42,138 nucleotides of DNA from Martinezella lusitana (GTDB lineage Bacteria; Pseudomonadota; Alphaproteobacteria; Rhizobiales; Rhizobiaceae), in contig NZ_JACHBG010000033.1 of the NCBI RefSeq assembly GCF_014207095.1, positions 1 to 42,138 on the forward strand, written 5' to 3'. Positions 1-7,561 of this stretch are shown here, piece after piece (the first letter of the stretch is position 1; each line of letters starts with the position of its first letter). The notes below the pieces were generated by a model that searched no databases, was not told the DNA's origin, and saw nothing but the letters and a program-made list of their open reading frames with translations. The position numbers and the translations under genes are program-made.

Positions 1-95
1 CTTCGTCACTCATATTTGGTGTCCACCTATTTTAAGTGGACACTTCATGCGGCAGAGAATTCAACGCGAAAAGGCGCAACGAAATGAGCGCTTAC
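1..95 (-). mobile_element. IS66-family element, terminal part, cut by window edge
   Basis: Read on the minus strand, these 95 bases match the left end of the complete IS66 element at 24316-26879. Both share a terminal GTAAGCGC-type start, an A-rich stretch, then a TGTCCAC...GTGGACA inverted repeat just before the first transposase gene. The inner end holds a minus-strand ATG (11-13) that would start tnpA and leaves the window at once. The element ends at 95 (CGCTTAC on the plus strand). By IS66 rules bases 96-103 (CGCTATTC) should be one copy of an 8-bp target duplication, but the other copy lies outside the window. It is related to, not identical with, the other IS66 copy. Confidence 0.8.
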
Positions 96-97
96 CG

Positions 98-166
98 CTA
101 TTCTTCATCACGGCCGGCACCCTTGCAATCGCCATCGGTGCCGGCCTCCTCTCCATACCGCATTGA
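98..166 (+). pseudogene. 3' remnant of a small membrane protein gene cut by IS66
   Basis: Directly after the IS66 end an open frame continues to a TGA at 164-166 and encodes a very hydrophobic stretch (LFFITAGTLAIAIGAGLL) ending in SIPH. It can be read back into the IS to an ATG at 47, but those residues come from the IS end. It looks like the last transmembrane helix of a gene whose 5' part was displaced. The next gene starts 12 bp downstream, so the two were probably an operon. The function is unknown; small tandem membrane genes of this kind occur in phage lysis cassettes, which is only a guess here. Confidence 0.45.
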
Positions 167-178
167 AAGACGTGAAAG

Positions 179-553
179 ATGGTGGCTGACGAAACCGGAG
201 ATGAAGAGATGCAGATGCCGGAACGCGCGAAGAGGATGGGGGCGAATATCAATACCCTCGTTGGAATTCTCTCGATCGCCTCTTCGGTCGGCATGGGTGT
301 CTGGGTCACGGCGAACAAAAGCCGCGATATCGAGGACCTGCAGGGTTGGCGGAAGGACTTTATCGTTCAGACCGAAGCGAATTCAGCCCGCGTCGATCAG
401 CGCCTGCAGGCGATCGAAACGCGACAGTCGACCGCCGAAGGCGATATCAAGACGCTCGGCTTTCGGATGTCAGCAAGCGAACAATCGGTCGGGTCCGTAC
501 TCGCCTCGATCAAGGATCTGACGTCATCCGTCAATGAGCTGAATGGGATGTGA
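179..553 (+). CDS. Small membrane-anchored coiled-coil protein (phage-like)
   Basis: The 124-residue product has a charged N-terminus (about 1-22), one hydrophobic helix at about 25-45 (TLVGILSIASSVGMGVWV) and a helical tail rich in Q, E, S and R that fits a short coiled coil. The topology is that of a single-span membrane protein with a soluble helical domain. It lies 12 bp after the truncated membrane ORF at 98-166 and has a purine-rich GAAAG just before the ATG. Similar products sit near lysis or tail genes in rhizobial prophages, so a prophage remnant is plausible. There is no catalytic motif and I do not recognise a named family. Confidence 0.6.
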   Translation: MVADETGDEEMQMPERAKRMGANINTLVGILSIASSVGMGVWVTANKSRDIEDLQGWRKDFIVQTEANSARVDQRLQAIETRQSTAEGDIKTLGFRMSASEQSVGSVLASIKDLTSSVNELNGM

Positions 554-701
554 AGGTCGTTCGCGAGATTCTGCAGCGGCAGGATCGGCAGAGCGGCAAT
601 CAGCGCTGAGGAGGCAAAAAAATCCGCCGAGCGGGTCTCTGGATGCCTTCGGATTGTCGAGGTCGCTTCCGCGAAGGGAGTTGTAGGAAATATGGGAGGA
701 G

Positions 702-1097
702 TCATGAATTCTCTGAAATCGATACTCTTAAGCGATCGGCGATGAATGTTGGTTGATCGTCGATAGAGATGTTGACAACGATGTCACCTGGCCGATCAAA
801 ATTAACCAGCAGACCAGTTGGAAACGCGTGGGCTGGTAGTGCTGCGTCAGAAATCTGAAACTGCACATCTATCTTTCCCAAAATGACAGAGTTTTTGCCG
901 TCTTCATAGGTGACTGTTACGCTTGTTTTATGATCGCCAGCAGGCAGACCGAAAATTTGAATCCATGTGGCCATGGGTTGAATGAAAGGGGCTTGAAGCC
1001 TGATTTCGCCAGAATAGACCCCAATCAGGATGAGTTTGCCGTTGAACTCTTGACGTATGTCGTCGCAAAATACGACGCGAGCCCTTATTTCTGCCAA
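702..1097 (-). CDS. DUF6941 family protein
   Basis: The 131-residue product opens with the pattern typical of DUF6941 proteins: a CDD-x-R-x-E segment (VVFCDDIRQEFNGK), then LILIGVYSGEI, followed by beta-rich sequence. The role of the family is not known to me. The start is a TTG at 1097-1095, preceded on the minus strand by AGGGGG about 6 nt upstream; no ATG fits better. The gene overlaps the end of the upstream HTH gene by 13 bp and closes a three-gene minus-strand operon, so translation is probably coupled. Placement behind a toxin-antitoxin-like pair suggests an accessory part of that module, but this is inference from context only. Confidence 0.65.
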   Translation of the reverse strand: MAEIRARVVFCDDIRQEFNGKLILIGVYSGEIRLQAPFIQPMATWIQIFGLPAGDHKTSVTVTYEDGKNSVILGKIDVQFQISDAALPAHAFPTGLLVNFDRPGDIVVNISIDDQPTFIADRLRVSISENS

Positions 1098-1531
1098 TGT
1101 ACGCCCCCTAGACCAGCGGCCGTCTTGGCGACATTTTGGGTTGGGGCCCTAGAATTCCATTCTGCTTTGCCAAATGAACCGGAGCTTTCCGTGACGCATG
1201 TGGAATGCCTCCGATTGGATAGTGCTTCTCTCTGGGGCCAGTGCCGTTCAGCTCGCAGGAAGCTACCATCGATAGCAAAAAGTAGTTCTGCTATCGTGTC
1301 TATCGTCCAGTTCCCGGGCGTATTCAGAAGACGAGATACTTGAGCAGGATCTTTACCGAGCCGGCGGGCAATGTTTGCGCGTGTTATACCGGCTTCGACA
1401 CAAGCGTTCGCAACCATGTCAAAAACATCGTCTCGCGCGGTTTGAGTGACATAACCAAGTGTGCGATCGCTGATACGATCGTCGCTAGATGGCTCAGCCA
1501 ATAATGATGTTTCGTGAGATGTATTCAGCAT
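1085..1531 (-). CDS. XRE-type HTH protein, putative antitoxin/repressor
   Basis: The product has about 148 residues. Residues about 25-75 (VFDMVANACVEAGITRANIA, then RRLGKDPAQVSRLLNTPGNW) form a clear helix-turn-helix of the XRE/Cro type found in antitoxins. The C-terminal part is Ser/Arg-rich without a known domain. I take ATG 1531 as the start because a GGGG lies 7 nt upstream; an in-frame TTG at 1543 is the alternative. The gene overlaps the 3' end of the upstream gene by about 38 bp and the start of the DUF6941 gene by 13 bp. The order fits toxin first, antitoxin second. It probably represses its own operon, possibly through the inverted repeat at 2003-2018. Confidence 0.65.
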   Translation of the reverse strand: MLNTSHETSLLAEPSSDDRISDRTLGYVTQTARDDVFDMVANACVEAGITRANIARRLGKDPAQVSRLLNTPGNWTIDTIAELLFAIDGSFLRAERHWPQREALSNRRHSTCVTESSGSFGKAEWNSRAPTQNVAKTAAGLGGVHWQK

Positions 1532-2009
1532 GTGTGGCCCCAATCAAAGGCGAATTTTGAGGAAACAGGAGATCCCATTGGGCTCGGCATCGTTTTACTG
1601 CTGCGCCAAAACGAAGATTGTCCCTAGCTTCCCATGTAAGCAGGATGAGACTATCGACTTGGGCGAATGCGCCGAAGATACGGATTTGCGGGCGCGGTTG
1701 TCGTATTCGCATATCCACGATTCCCTTACTTGTAGGAGCATTTCTCGCCACAAGAGTTGCGGGGTCTTTTCGCATCGGGTCCATGGCAAATCGAATTGCC
1801 CTTCCGGTGGTGAAAGCATCTATTTGAGCTCTCGCTTCACCCGCAACTCTATCAAATCGAGCATGAACAGACGCTCCACCATTTAGAAACTCACCGACTT
1901 CCGTTGATACAAAAATGTTTCTTTCCACTCCACGCCCAGGAAGCATCGGTCTTACGAACGACAGTCGGCCTGTTGAAACGTGGTTTTGCAATTCCTCCAA
2001 TATTGACAT
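1494..2009 (-). CDS. Putative toxin of a toxin-antitoxin-like pair
   Basis: The product has about 171 residues, starting MSILEELQNHV. Central motifs such as IVDMRIRQPRPQIRIFGAFA and VDSLILLTWEARD recall a widespread hypothetical family that has RelE-like traits: a basic beta-sheet core and a xxIRIFGxF strand. No catalytic residue can be assigned with certainty. The longer frame would begin with TTG at 2021, but ATG 2009 is preferred because it matches the usual family start; a GAGG lies about 13 nt upstream. It is the first gene of the minus-strand operon and overlaps the HTH gene. Calling it a toxin rests on that arrangement plus fold-level resemblance, and it could be an unrelated small protein. 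Confidence 0.5.
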   Translation of the reverse strand: MSILEELQNHVSTGRLSFVRPMLPGRGVERNIFVSTEVGEFLNGGASVHARFDRVAGEARAQIDAFTTGRAIRFAMDPMRKDPATLVARNAPTSKGIVDMRIRQPRPQIRIFGAFAQVDSLILLTWEARDNLRFGAAVKRCRAQWDLLFPQNSPLIGATHAEYISRNIIIG

Positions 2010-2018
2010 ATAAGTCAA
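2003..2018. promoter_or_regulatory. Inverted repeat over the toxin start, candidate operator
   Basis: TTGAC and GTCAA arms are separated by six A/T bases (TTGACATATAAGTCAA on the plus strand). The repeat covers the minus-strand start codon at 2009. An HTH protein encoded in the same operon could bind here, giving the autoregulation usual for toxin-antitoxin operons. The binding itself is inferred. Confidence 0.4.
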
Positions 2019-2245
2019 CAAACCTCTATCAGCAATCGGCTATTGAATGAATTTTTGGTAATTGGCGGTTCTTCATTGCCACCCCGGCCTTGTTCCAACA
2101 GCAAGAGAGCCGATTCGTAAATTTCTTCATGTTAAGCGTCGGTTATTTGGAATTTGGCCCTTAGGTGGCTGATCAAGGCCATAGATATCCCACCCGTTGC
2201 TGTCAACGATATCAAAAAAAGGCGAATGTCGATGCCGACAATTCG

Positions 2246-2253
2246 CTCAAAGG
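2246..2253. repeat. Target-site duplication of IS21 element, left copy (CTCAAAGG)
   Basis: The octamer CTCAAAGG abuts the left IS21 terminus at 2254 and recurs at 8368-8375 directly after the right terminus. This fixes both ends of the element. Confidence 0.9.
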
Positions 2254-2401
2254 TGTGTATTCCAATGAAACCGGACAGGAATTCCGATCTTTAACCGGAC
2301 GCTTATTCCAGCGTTTTACCGGACGCGATTCCGAGGCGAAGCCGGACGATGTACAGCGTCTCTGGGTCTGAGTTGATCATTGTCGGCGAATATCGGGCAG
2401 G

Positions 2402-3157
2402 TCAAGCCTGAGTTGCATTCTCGGCTGACAGGTTTCGATGTTTGCGCAGGCTCTCACCGGAAAGTTCGATGCGGTAGGCGTTGTGGACAAGGCGATCCAG
2501 CACGGCGTCGGCGATCGTGGGATTTCCAATCATATCGTACCAGTGGTCCACGGGGATTTGGCTGGTAACAATGGTCGAGCGCTTCTCGTATCGATCCTCG
2601 ACAATCTCCAGGAGATCGCGTCGTTGCTCGTCGGTGAGCTTCTCCGGCCCCCAATCGTCCAGGATGAGGAGATCGGCTTTGCCCAGGCTCTTGAGCATCT
2701 TTGCGTAGCGACCGTCGCCTCGTGCCAGGGCGAGCGCGGCAAAGAGCCGTGGCACGCGGTGATAGGCGACGGCAAGATCCTCCCGGCACGCCTTTTGACC
2801 GAGAGCGCAGGCCAGCCAACTTTTGCCGACGCCGGCAGGACCGATCAATAGCAGGGAGTGCCGCTGTCTGATCCAGTCGCAGGTGGAAAGCTTGAGGAAG
2901 AGGTTGCGATCGAGACCACGCGCTGCTCGGAAATCGGTATTCTCGATTTGGGCGTCATGGCGCAGCCTGGCGGCACGGGCTCTGGCTTCGAAGCGCTTCT
3001 GGCGACGCGAGGTCTGTTCCCGTTCGAGCAGGATCGCGAGCCATTCGCCGTGCTGGAGGCTTCTCGCTTCCGGTTGCATTTCCAGTTCCTGGAAGGCGGA
3101 AGCCATGCCGGAAAGGCCGAGTTGGCGCAGCGTATCTACAGTGGGATTGGTCAGCAT
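2402..3157 (-). CDS. istB: IS21 IstB-like ATP-binding helper protein
   Basis: The 251-residue DnaC-like AAA+ ATPase supports IS21 transposition by promoting strand transfer and target immunity with IstA. Visible motifs are Walker A LLIGPAGVGKSWLA at about residue 105 and Walker B ADLLILDDWGPEKL at about 165, with the usual IstB N-terminus (LRQLGLSGMASAFQELE). The start is ATG 3157 (MLTNPTVDTLRQLG); the longer upstream frame overlaps istA and is not family-like. The 14-bp gap to istA and shared strand give the usual istA-istB order. The gene appears intact, but its partner istA is broken, so the element is probably immobile unless helped in trans. Confidence 0.9.
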   Translation of the reverse strand: MLTNPTVDTLRQLGLSGMASAFQELEMQPEARSLQHGEWLAILLEREQTSRRQKRFEARARAARLRHDAQIENTDFRAARGLDRNLFLKLSTCDWIRQRHSLLLIGPAGVGKSWLACALGQKACREDLAVAYHRVPRLFAALALARGDGRYAKMLKSLGKADLLILDDWGPEKLTDEQRRDLLEIVEDRYEKRSTIVTSQIPVDHWYDMIGNPTIADAVLDRLVHNAYRIELSGESLRKHRNLSAENATQA

Positions 3158-3171
3158 TCTTGATTGTCTCG

Positions 3172-4068
3172 TTAATGAAAGTAGGCTTTGCCGCGAAGAT
3201 TGGCATGCTCGCCGACGGCGGCAGGTTCGGCGGAATGTCGTGGTGCCTTGTAGGTGCTGATGAGCGCGGTGATGCTTTTGCAGGTCAGTCCGCCGATCTC
3301 GACGGCACGGGCGGACACCGCCTCGGCCTGCATCGTAGGAATTGCCCGATAGAGCTTCAGCACGCCGAGGCAGGTTCGAAAGCCTTGTTCCGGATGAGGA
3401 CGGCTGGCCAGGATAGCGATGATCAGCCCCTCGGTCTGAGGCCCAATGGAAGCGCCCCAGCGCTGGAACCTTGCAGGCGACCATTCGGCATAGCGCCGGT
3501 GCGAGCTGGGCATATGGTCAGGATCGGTTCCGTAGCGTGATCCGCCGTAACGACGCTGGTGGACTGCGATCCTCTTGCCCTTGAAGAAGACCTCGATCGT
3601 GCGGCCCGTGGCCCTGATATCCACCTGCTGTCGGATCAGGGTATGGGGCACGGAGTAGAAATAGTGCTCGAACTCGACATGGTAGTCGGTCGAGACCCGC
3701 GCCAGCTTCCACTCGGCGTATTCGTAGTCCTCTGCCGGAAGAGCCGCGAGTGCCGGGCGTTCCATGGTCTTGAACATCTCCTGGCGGGTTTGGCCCAACC
3801 GCTTCATGACGTGCGTGTTGATCCGCTCGACGGCATCCCGGATGGCGGCGTTAGCTTCCTCCAGTGAAAAGAAGGTCTGATTGCGTAGCCGGCCGAGGAT
3901 GCAGCTCTGGGCGAAACGTACGCCGGCCTCGACTTTTGGCTTGTCTTTCGGCCGCTTCGGTCGCGCCGGAAGCACGCCGACGCCGTAATGGGCAGCCATC
4001 CTGCCGAAGCTGTGGTTGATCTCCGGATCGTAGAAGCTCGCCTTGTTGACGCCGGACTTCAAATTATC
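3172..4068 (-). pseudogene. istA: IS21 IstA transposase, C-terminal part (split by RIT)
   Basis: This is the C-terminal 298 residues of IstA. It begins with codons for DNLKSGV at the RIT junction and continues with the DDE-domain end (ASFYDPEINHSFGRMAAHYG, then KVEAGVR, which carries the catalytic Glu region) and the C-terminal beta-rich domain (YSVPHTLIRQQVDIRAT). A TTG at 4062 opens the residual frame, but no native start exists here. The matching N-terminal part is 7562-8200. Fusing codon GTC-TAC (ending at 7562) to GAT-AAT (4068-4063) rebuilds the family-typical VYDNLKSGV, which shows that the interruption is clean. Confidence 0.9.
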
Positions 4069-4072
4069 CGGA

Positions 4073-4101
4073 TTTTGTGTCCCGAACGGTTATGTGCCCC
4101 G
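4073..4101. repeat. RIT terminal inverted repeat, left
   Basis: It starts TTTTGTGTCCCGAACGG and ends in GCCCCG. The reverse complement recurs at 7505-7533 with one difference (T/C). Its last 12 bases (TTATGTGCCCCG, 4090-4101) also recur inverted at 4133-4144, so this end alone could fold into a 12-bp stem with a 31-nt loop. Confidence 0.9.
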
Positions 4102-4147
4102 CAGCCTGGTGATCCAAGCGCTCTCGCCGACACGGGGCACATAACGA

Positions 4148-5151
4148 TCAGAGGTCGGCGAGCCATTCGAGAAGCTTTGGCTCGCTCTGCCAGACTGGCT
4201 TTCGGGGAGGTCCCACCGAAGAACTAGCAAGTCCCTGGCAAGCCTCAAGCGCCTCCTGCTTCATCCTGATGCTAATCTCGGCATATCGGTTGGTTGTATC
4301 GAGGCTGACGTGGCCAAGCCAGCCTCTTATGACGTTCACGTCGACGCCGGACTCGAGGAGATGAACGGCCGTCGTGTGTCTCCAAACATGTGGAGATATG
4401 GACCTCTGTCCATTGCCAATGCGAATATTCGAACCATGACGCCGGACAAGCTTATATAGGCCGAACCGCGTCAGCGGCTTCCCGACGTTGCTGAGGAATA
4501 CCGGACTTTCTGTAGCGGCTGGGTGGCGTCGGTTACGCAGCATCTCGCCAAGCAGGCGGGCAGTCTCGGGCCATAGTGGACAGGTCCGCCACTTGTCGCC
4601 CTTGCCGTGCAGGTTCACCCGCGGTGAGGAGGTCAAAACCAACTGATCGACGATCAGTCCGGTGACTTCCGTTGCGCGGGCGCCCGTATTGTACAGGAAC
4701 ATGAGCAGCGCCTTGTCGCGGATGGCCAGCTTTCCGCTGCGCGGCAGTTTGTCGAAGAGCCGTTCGACCTCGTCGCGCTCGAGATAATAGGTGGCTGCTG
4801 GCTGCGCACGCTTCCTTGGGATGGCGGCGACGCGTTCGGCCTCCGGCAGCACTATAGGTTCCTGGCCCCCGGCATTGGCGAAGAAGGTGTGCAGCATTGC
4901 TAGCCGGTGGTTCCGTGCTCGGATGCCGTTGCCGCGCTCGGATTCAAGATGGGCGAGAAATGCCCGCACATTGTCGGCGCTGAGGTTCTCAGCCTGAGCT
5001 TGCTGATCGGGGTTCGGTTCTCCCGGGCCAAGAATAGGAGAAACAACCGGATCCCGTCGCGGTAGCTCCGGATCGAGGTGGACGCCAGACCCTTCTCGGC
5101 TTTGAGATGGTGTTCGAAGAACTGATAGACGAGGCTGCCGACGGTTCTCAT
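4148..5151 (-). pseudogene. RIT third tyrosine recombinase, frameshifted
   Basis: The start is ATG 5151 (MRTVGSLVYQFFEHHLKAEK), overlapping the stop of the middle recombinase as ATGA. The first frame carries a SAM-like N-terminal domain up to ENRTPISKL. Family-like sequence then continues one frame over (QAENLSADNVRAFLAHLES). A single missing base near 4993-4999, where CTC-CAG would be expected and CTCAG is present, explains this. The catalytic half is otherwise well kept: Arg in NTGARATEV, HxxR in SPHVWRHTTAVHLL, and His plus Tyr in LGHVSLDTTNRYAEI. It is either a real decay mutation, a sequencing error or, less likely, recoding. If real, the trio is incomplete. Confidence 0.8.
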
Positions 5152-6137
5152 GGCCGTCCTCCATACGAAAGCGGTGCTGCAAAGCGTTCGAAGCGCTGGC
5201 CGGCGGCTTCAAGGAGATCGGCTGTAACGGTGAGATAGACGGCGGTGGAAGCGGGGTCCACGTGGCCCATGAAGGTCGACAGCTTAACGAGCTTGTCGGT
5301 GGGATTATGTCCGTCGCGATACCACCGCAGAAGTCGCCCGACCGCAAAGCTGTGTCGCAGATCATGCACGTGAGCCGGCGTTCCTCCCGCTGGGATTGGT
5401 ATGTCCAATTGATCGGCCAGCGAACGGAAAATGATACTGATCGTGCCGGGGTTCACCGCTCGACCCCGCAGGAAAGAAAACAGCGGCGTGTCGGGGGTAA
5501 CCGAAACTACGTGCTGTGATCGCAGCGTCATGAACGCATAAAGGCGCTGTGCCAGCTGCGGCCCCATGGGAATGAGCCTTGACTTGGAAAACTTCGTCTC
5601 GCGAATGGTGAGCACGTCACGATCCCGATCGACATCCCGCCAGCGCAGGCGCGCAACCTCGCCGACGCGCAGACCAAGCCCGAACAACAGGCTGAAGATG
5701 ATGGCATAGGCAGGCCCGCGAAGCGGGGCGTTGTTCTGATCCGGGAGCTCGGCGGCGCGATCGATGAGCTGTTGAGCGGTCCGCAGATCCAGGATGCAGG
5801 GCGGTCTCGGATTACCTCGGCGGCGCGGCTTCATCGTGACAGGAGAACGATCAATAAAGTCATGCTCGACCATCCACTCGAACAGCCGGCCGACGACGCC
5901 GATCAGATGGTTGAAGCTTCGAGGCCGCGAGCGCGGACGGCTCAGGAAGAATGCATCGAGGAGCGCCGGGGTGATCTCGGTCAGGTTCGTCACCGCTTGA
6001 GCGTTGAGGTAGCCGTCGAACATCCGCAGCACCTTGTCTTCGACGTCATAGCGCCGGTTGAGCGCGCGCTTGTGGCGAAGGAAAGCGACGATGTAGGGTG
6101 CGATCGGGCTTGAAGGCTCGGGAAGACGCGGGCTCAT
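5148..6137 (-). CDS. RIT middle tyrosine recombinase
   Basis: The 329-residue phage-integrase-family protein is the second of the trio. It has an N-terminal core-binding domain (about 10-110) and a catalytic domain with Arg in LGLRVGEVARLRW, HxxR in HVHDLRHSFAVGRLL, and His...Tyr in FMGHVDPASTAVYL. ATG 6137 overlaps the stop of the first recombinase by 4 bp, and its own TGA overlaps the next ATG, so the three are translationally coupled. In RIT elements all three recombinases are thought to act together on the terminal repeats; the mechanism is not settled. Confidence 0.9.
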   Translation of the reverse strand: MSPRLPEPSSPIAPYIVAFLRHKRALNRRYDVEDKVLRMFDGYLNAQAVTNLTEITPALLDAFFLSRPRSRPRSFNHLIGVVGRLFEWMVEHDFIDRSPVTMKPRRRGNPRPPCILDLRTAQQLIDRAAELPDQNNAPLRGPAYAIIFSLLFGLGLRVGEVARLRWRDVDRDRDVLTIRETKFSKSRLIPMGPQLAQRLYAFMTLRSQHVVSVTPDTPLFSFLRGRAVNPGTISIIFRSLADQLDIPIPAGGTPAHVHDLRHSFAVGRLLRWYRDGHNPTDKLVKLSTFMGHVDPASTAVYLTVTADLLEAAGQRFERFAAPLSYGGRP

Positions 6138-7396
6138 TGCAGATCCTCCCCATCACCCAGAGCTACTTCCCGCAAGCCATCGACCTGGACCTTCGCGTAA
6201 ATCATGGTCGAGGAGGCAGCGCGATGCCCGACATAATCGCCGATGGTCTTGAGCGAAAACCCCGTGTCTACCAGGCGCTGGACGCAGGCATGACGGAGAG
6301 TGTGTGATCCTGGACGGCTAACCGGAATCCCCGCGCGATGAAGATACTTGCTGGCAGTGGCCGACACCGCAGAGTGTGTAAGTGGCGATTGTGGGGCCAA
6401 ATGCCGCCAGAAAAGCAATCGGCTTTGAACGTCAGGCCGCCCGTTCCTGAGGTAATCCACGATCGCCTCACCAACGACGGGGGCCAGCGGATAGGTGGTG
6501 CTGTGCTCGGCCTTGCGCCCGTGCACATGCAGCCGATCGCGCTTCCAGTCGACATCGTCGAGCGTCAGCAGCGCTACTTCACGGGAGCGCAGCCCATAAA
6601 CGGCCATCAGCAGCAGCATGGCGTAGTCGCGCCGGCCAACCACGGTGCGCCGGTCCACCTGATCGAGCATATCCTGGACCGAACTCCAACTAATCGATCG
6701 AGGGATATCGGCCAGCCGATAACGTTGAGGTATCTCGACCAGCTTGCTGATGTCGCGCTGAAGGACGTGTTCCCGATGCAGGTATCGCAGGAAGACCCGC
6801 AGGATGCTGGCAAGACTGATCATCACGGTGCGGCCGAAATGCGAGGCCTGTGTCGTGATGAAGGTCGTCACCACCGGTAATGTAAGCGACTTCGGATCGC
6901 ATCCTATATCGCCGAGATGTCGCTCGAAGACGCGAAGGTAATGCCGGTAATGCGCGATGGAGCTTTGCCGCAACCCTCGCTCATCTCGGAGATAATCGAA
7001 GAACCCTGGAATCTGGATTGCAAATGGATCGGGCAGCGAAGGTCTGGTGCGGTCATCGCCTGCCTTCCATACGACCAGGCTGAAGAAATGCCGCATGATG
7101 CCAGTGACAAAGTTGCGGTCGCGTCGACGTGCATCAGCCGATCGACCGGAATGACGATTTGACAACCAATCAGCGATGAACGGCTCGAAGAGCCCTTCCG
7201 CTTGTTCTATACGTTCGACATTCTGGCCGGCAGTGAATGCCGCAAACTTCACCAGCACGGGAACGCGGCGATAGATGCTTCGAGGCGTATAGGCACGTTC
7301 GCACAAAGCCTTCACATACTGCTCGATCTGCGGCCCTAGCCAGCAATCCATAATCCGATCGATAGTTTGTGGTTTGACGAAAAAGTGTTCCAACAT
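6134..7396 (-). CDS. RIT first tyrosine recombinase
   Basis: The 420-residue integrase-family protein is the first and longest of the trio. ATG 7396 (MLEHFFVKPQTIDR) is preferred over ATG 7408 because GGAGG lies 5 nt upstream of it. There is a long N-terminal region with an XerD-like core-binding domain at about 115-215. The catalytic tetrad is visible: Arg in VYGLRSREVALL, HxxR in GSHTLRHACVQRL, then His in YVGHRAASSTMIY with the nucleophilic Tyr at its end. The reading frame is intact. The gene runs in the same direction as the interrupted istA, so it might also be read from the IS21 promoter. Confidence 0.9.
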   Translation of the reverse strand: MLEHFFVKPQTIDRIMDCWLGPQIEQYVKALCERAYTPRSIYRRVPVLVKFAAFTAGQNVERIEQAEGLFEPFIADWLSNRHSGRSADARRRDRNFVTGIMRHFFSLVVWKAGDDRTRPSLPDPFAIQIPGFFDYLRDERGLRQSSIAHYRHYLRVFERHLGDIGCDPKSLTLPVVTTFITTQASHFGRTVMISLASILRVFLRYLHREHVLQRDISKLVEIPQRYRLADIPRSISWSSVQDMLDQVDRRTVVGRRDYAMLLLMAVYGLRSREVALLTLDDVDWKRDRLHVHGRKAEHSTTYPLAPVVGEAIVDYLRNGRPDVQSRLLFWRHLAPQSPLTHSAVSATASKYLHRAGIPVSRPGSHTLRHACVQRLVDTGFSLKTIGDYVGHRAASSTMIYAKVQVDGLREVALGDGEDLQ

Positions 7397-7504
7397 GACA
7401 ACCTCCATTCTGAATTAAGGGGAATAGGAGGGTGCGCTCGTTGTTCGCCAGAGATGTGCCGCCACAGACAATCTGGTCGTTTGATCACAGAAACTTACGC
7501 CCGC

Positions 7505-7533
7505 CGGGGCGCATAACCGTTCGGGACACAAAA
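7505..7533. repeat. RIT terminal inverted repeat, right
   Basis: It is the inverted partner of 4073-4101, with CGGGGCGCATAACC at its inner end and GGGACACAAAA at its outer end; 28 of 29 positions agree. Confidence 0.9.
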
Positions 7534-7537
7534 CCCC

Positions 7538-7561
7538 GATTACGTGCCCGGGCACGTAATC
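7538..7561. repeat. 24-bp perfect palindrome at the RIT/istA junction
   Basis: The two 12-base halves GATTACGTGCCC and GGGCACGTAATC are exact reverse complements. It sits between the right RIT repeat and the resumed istA frame. There is no counterpart at the left junction, so the element is asymmetric. Confidence 0.85.

Larger units (their letters stand above)
4069..7561 (-). mobile_element. RIT element (recombinase in trio) inserted in istA
   Basis: Three overlapping tyrosine recombinase genes on one strand, bounded by 29-bp near-perfect inverted repeats (4073-4101 and 7505-7533, one mismatch), match the published RIT architecture. The order on the minus strand is a 420-residue, a 329-residue and a third recombinase, each start overlapping the previous stop as ATGA. 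The trinucleotide ATC is present at both junctions (4066-4068 and 7559-7561), consistent with a very short duplication or core. A 24-bp perfect palindrome (7538-7561) lies between the right repeat and istA and does not belong to the IS21 sequence, so I include it in the RIT. Confidence 0.88.

Noticed and set aside
3172..4062. IstA C-terminal frame as an independent gene with a TTG start
   Set aside because: It is the distal part of a split istA; the exact N-terminal partner is at 7562-8200.
4148..5365. 405-residue frame as the full third recombinase
   Set aside because: Its first 120 residues are out-of-frame sequence of the middle recombinase; the true start is ATG 5151 followed by a frameshift.
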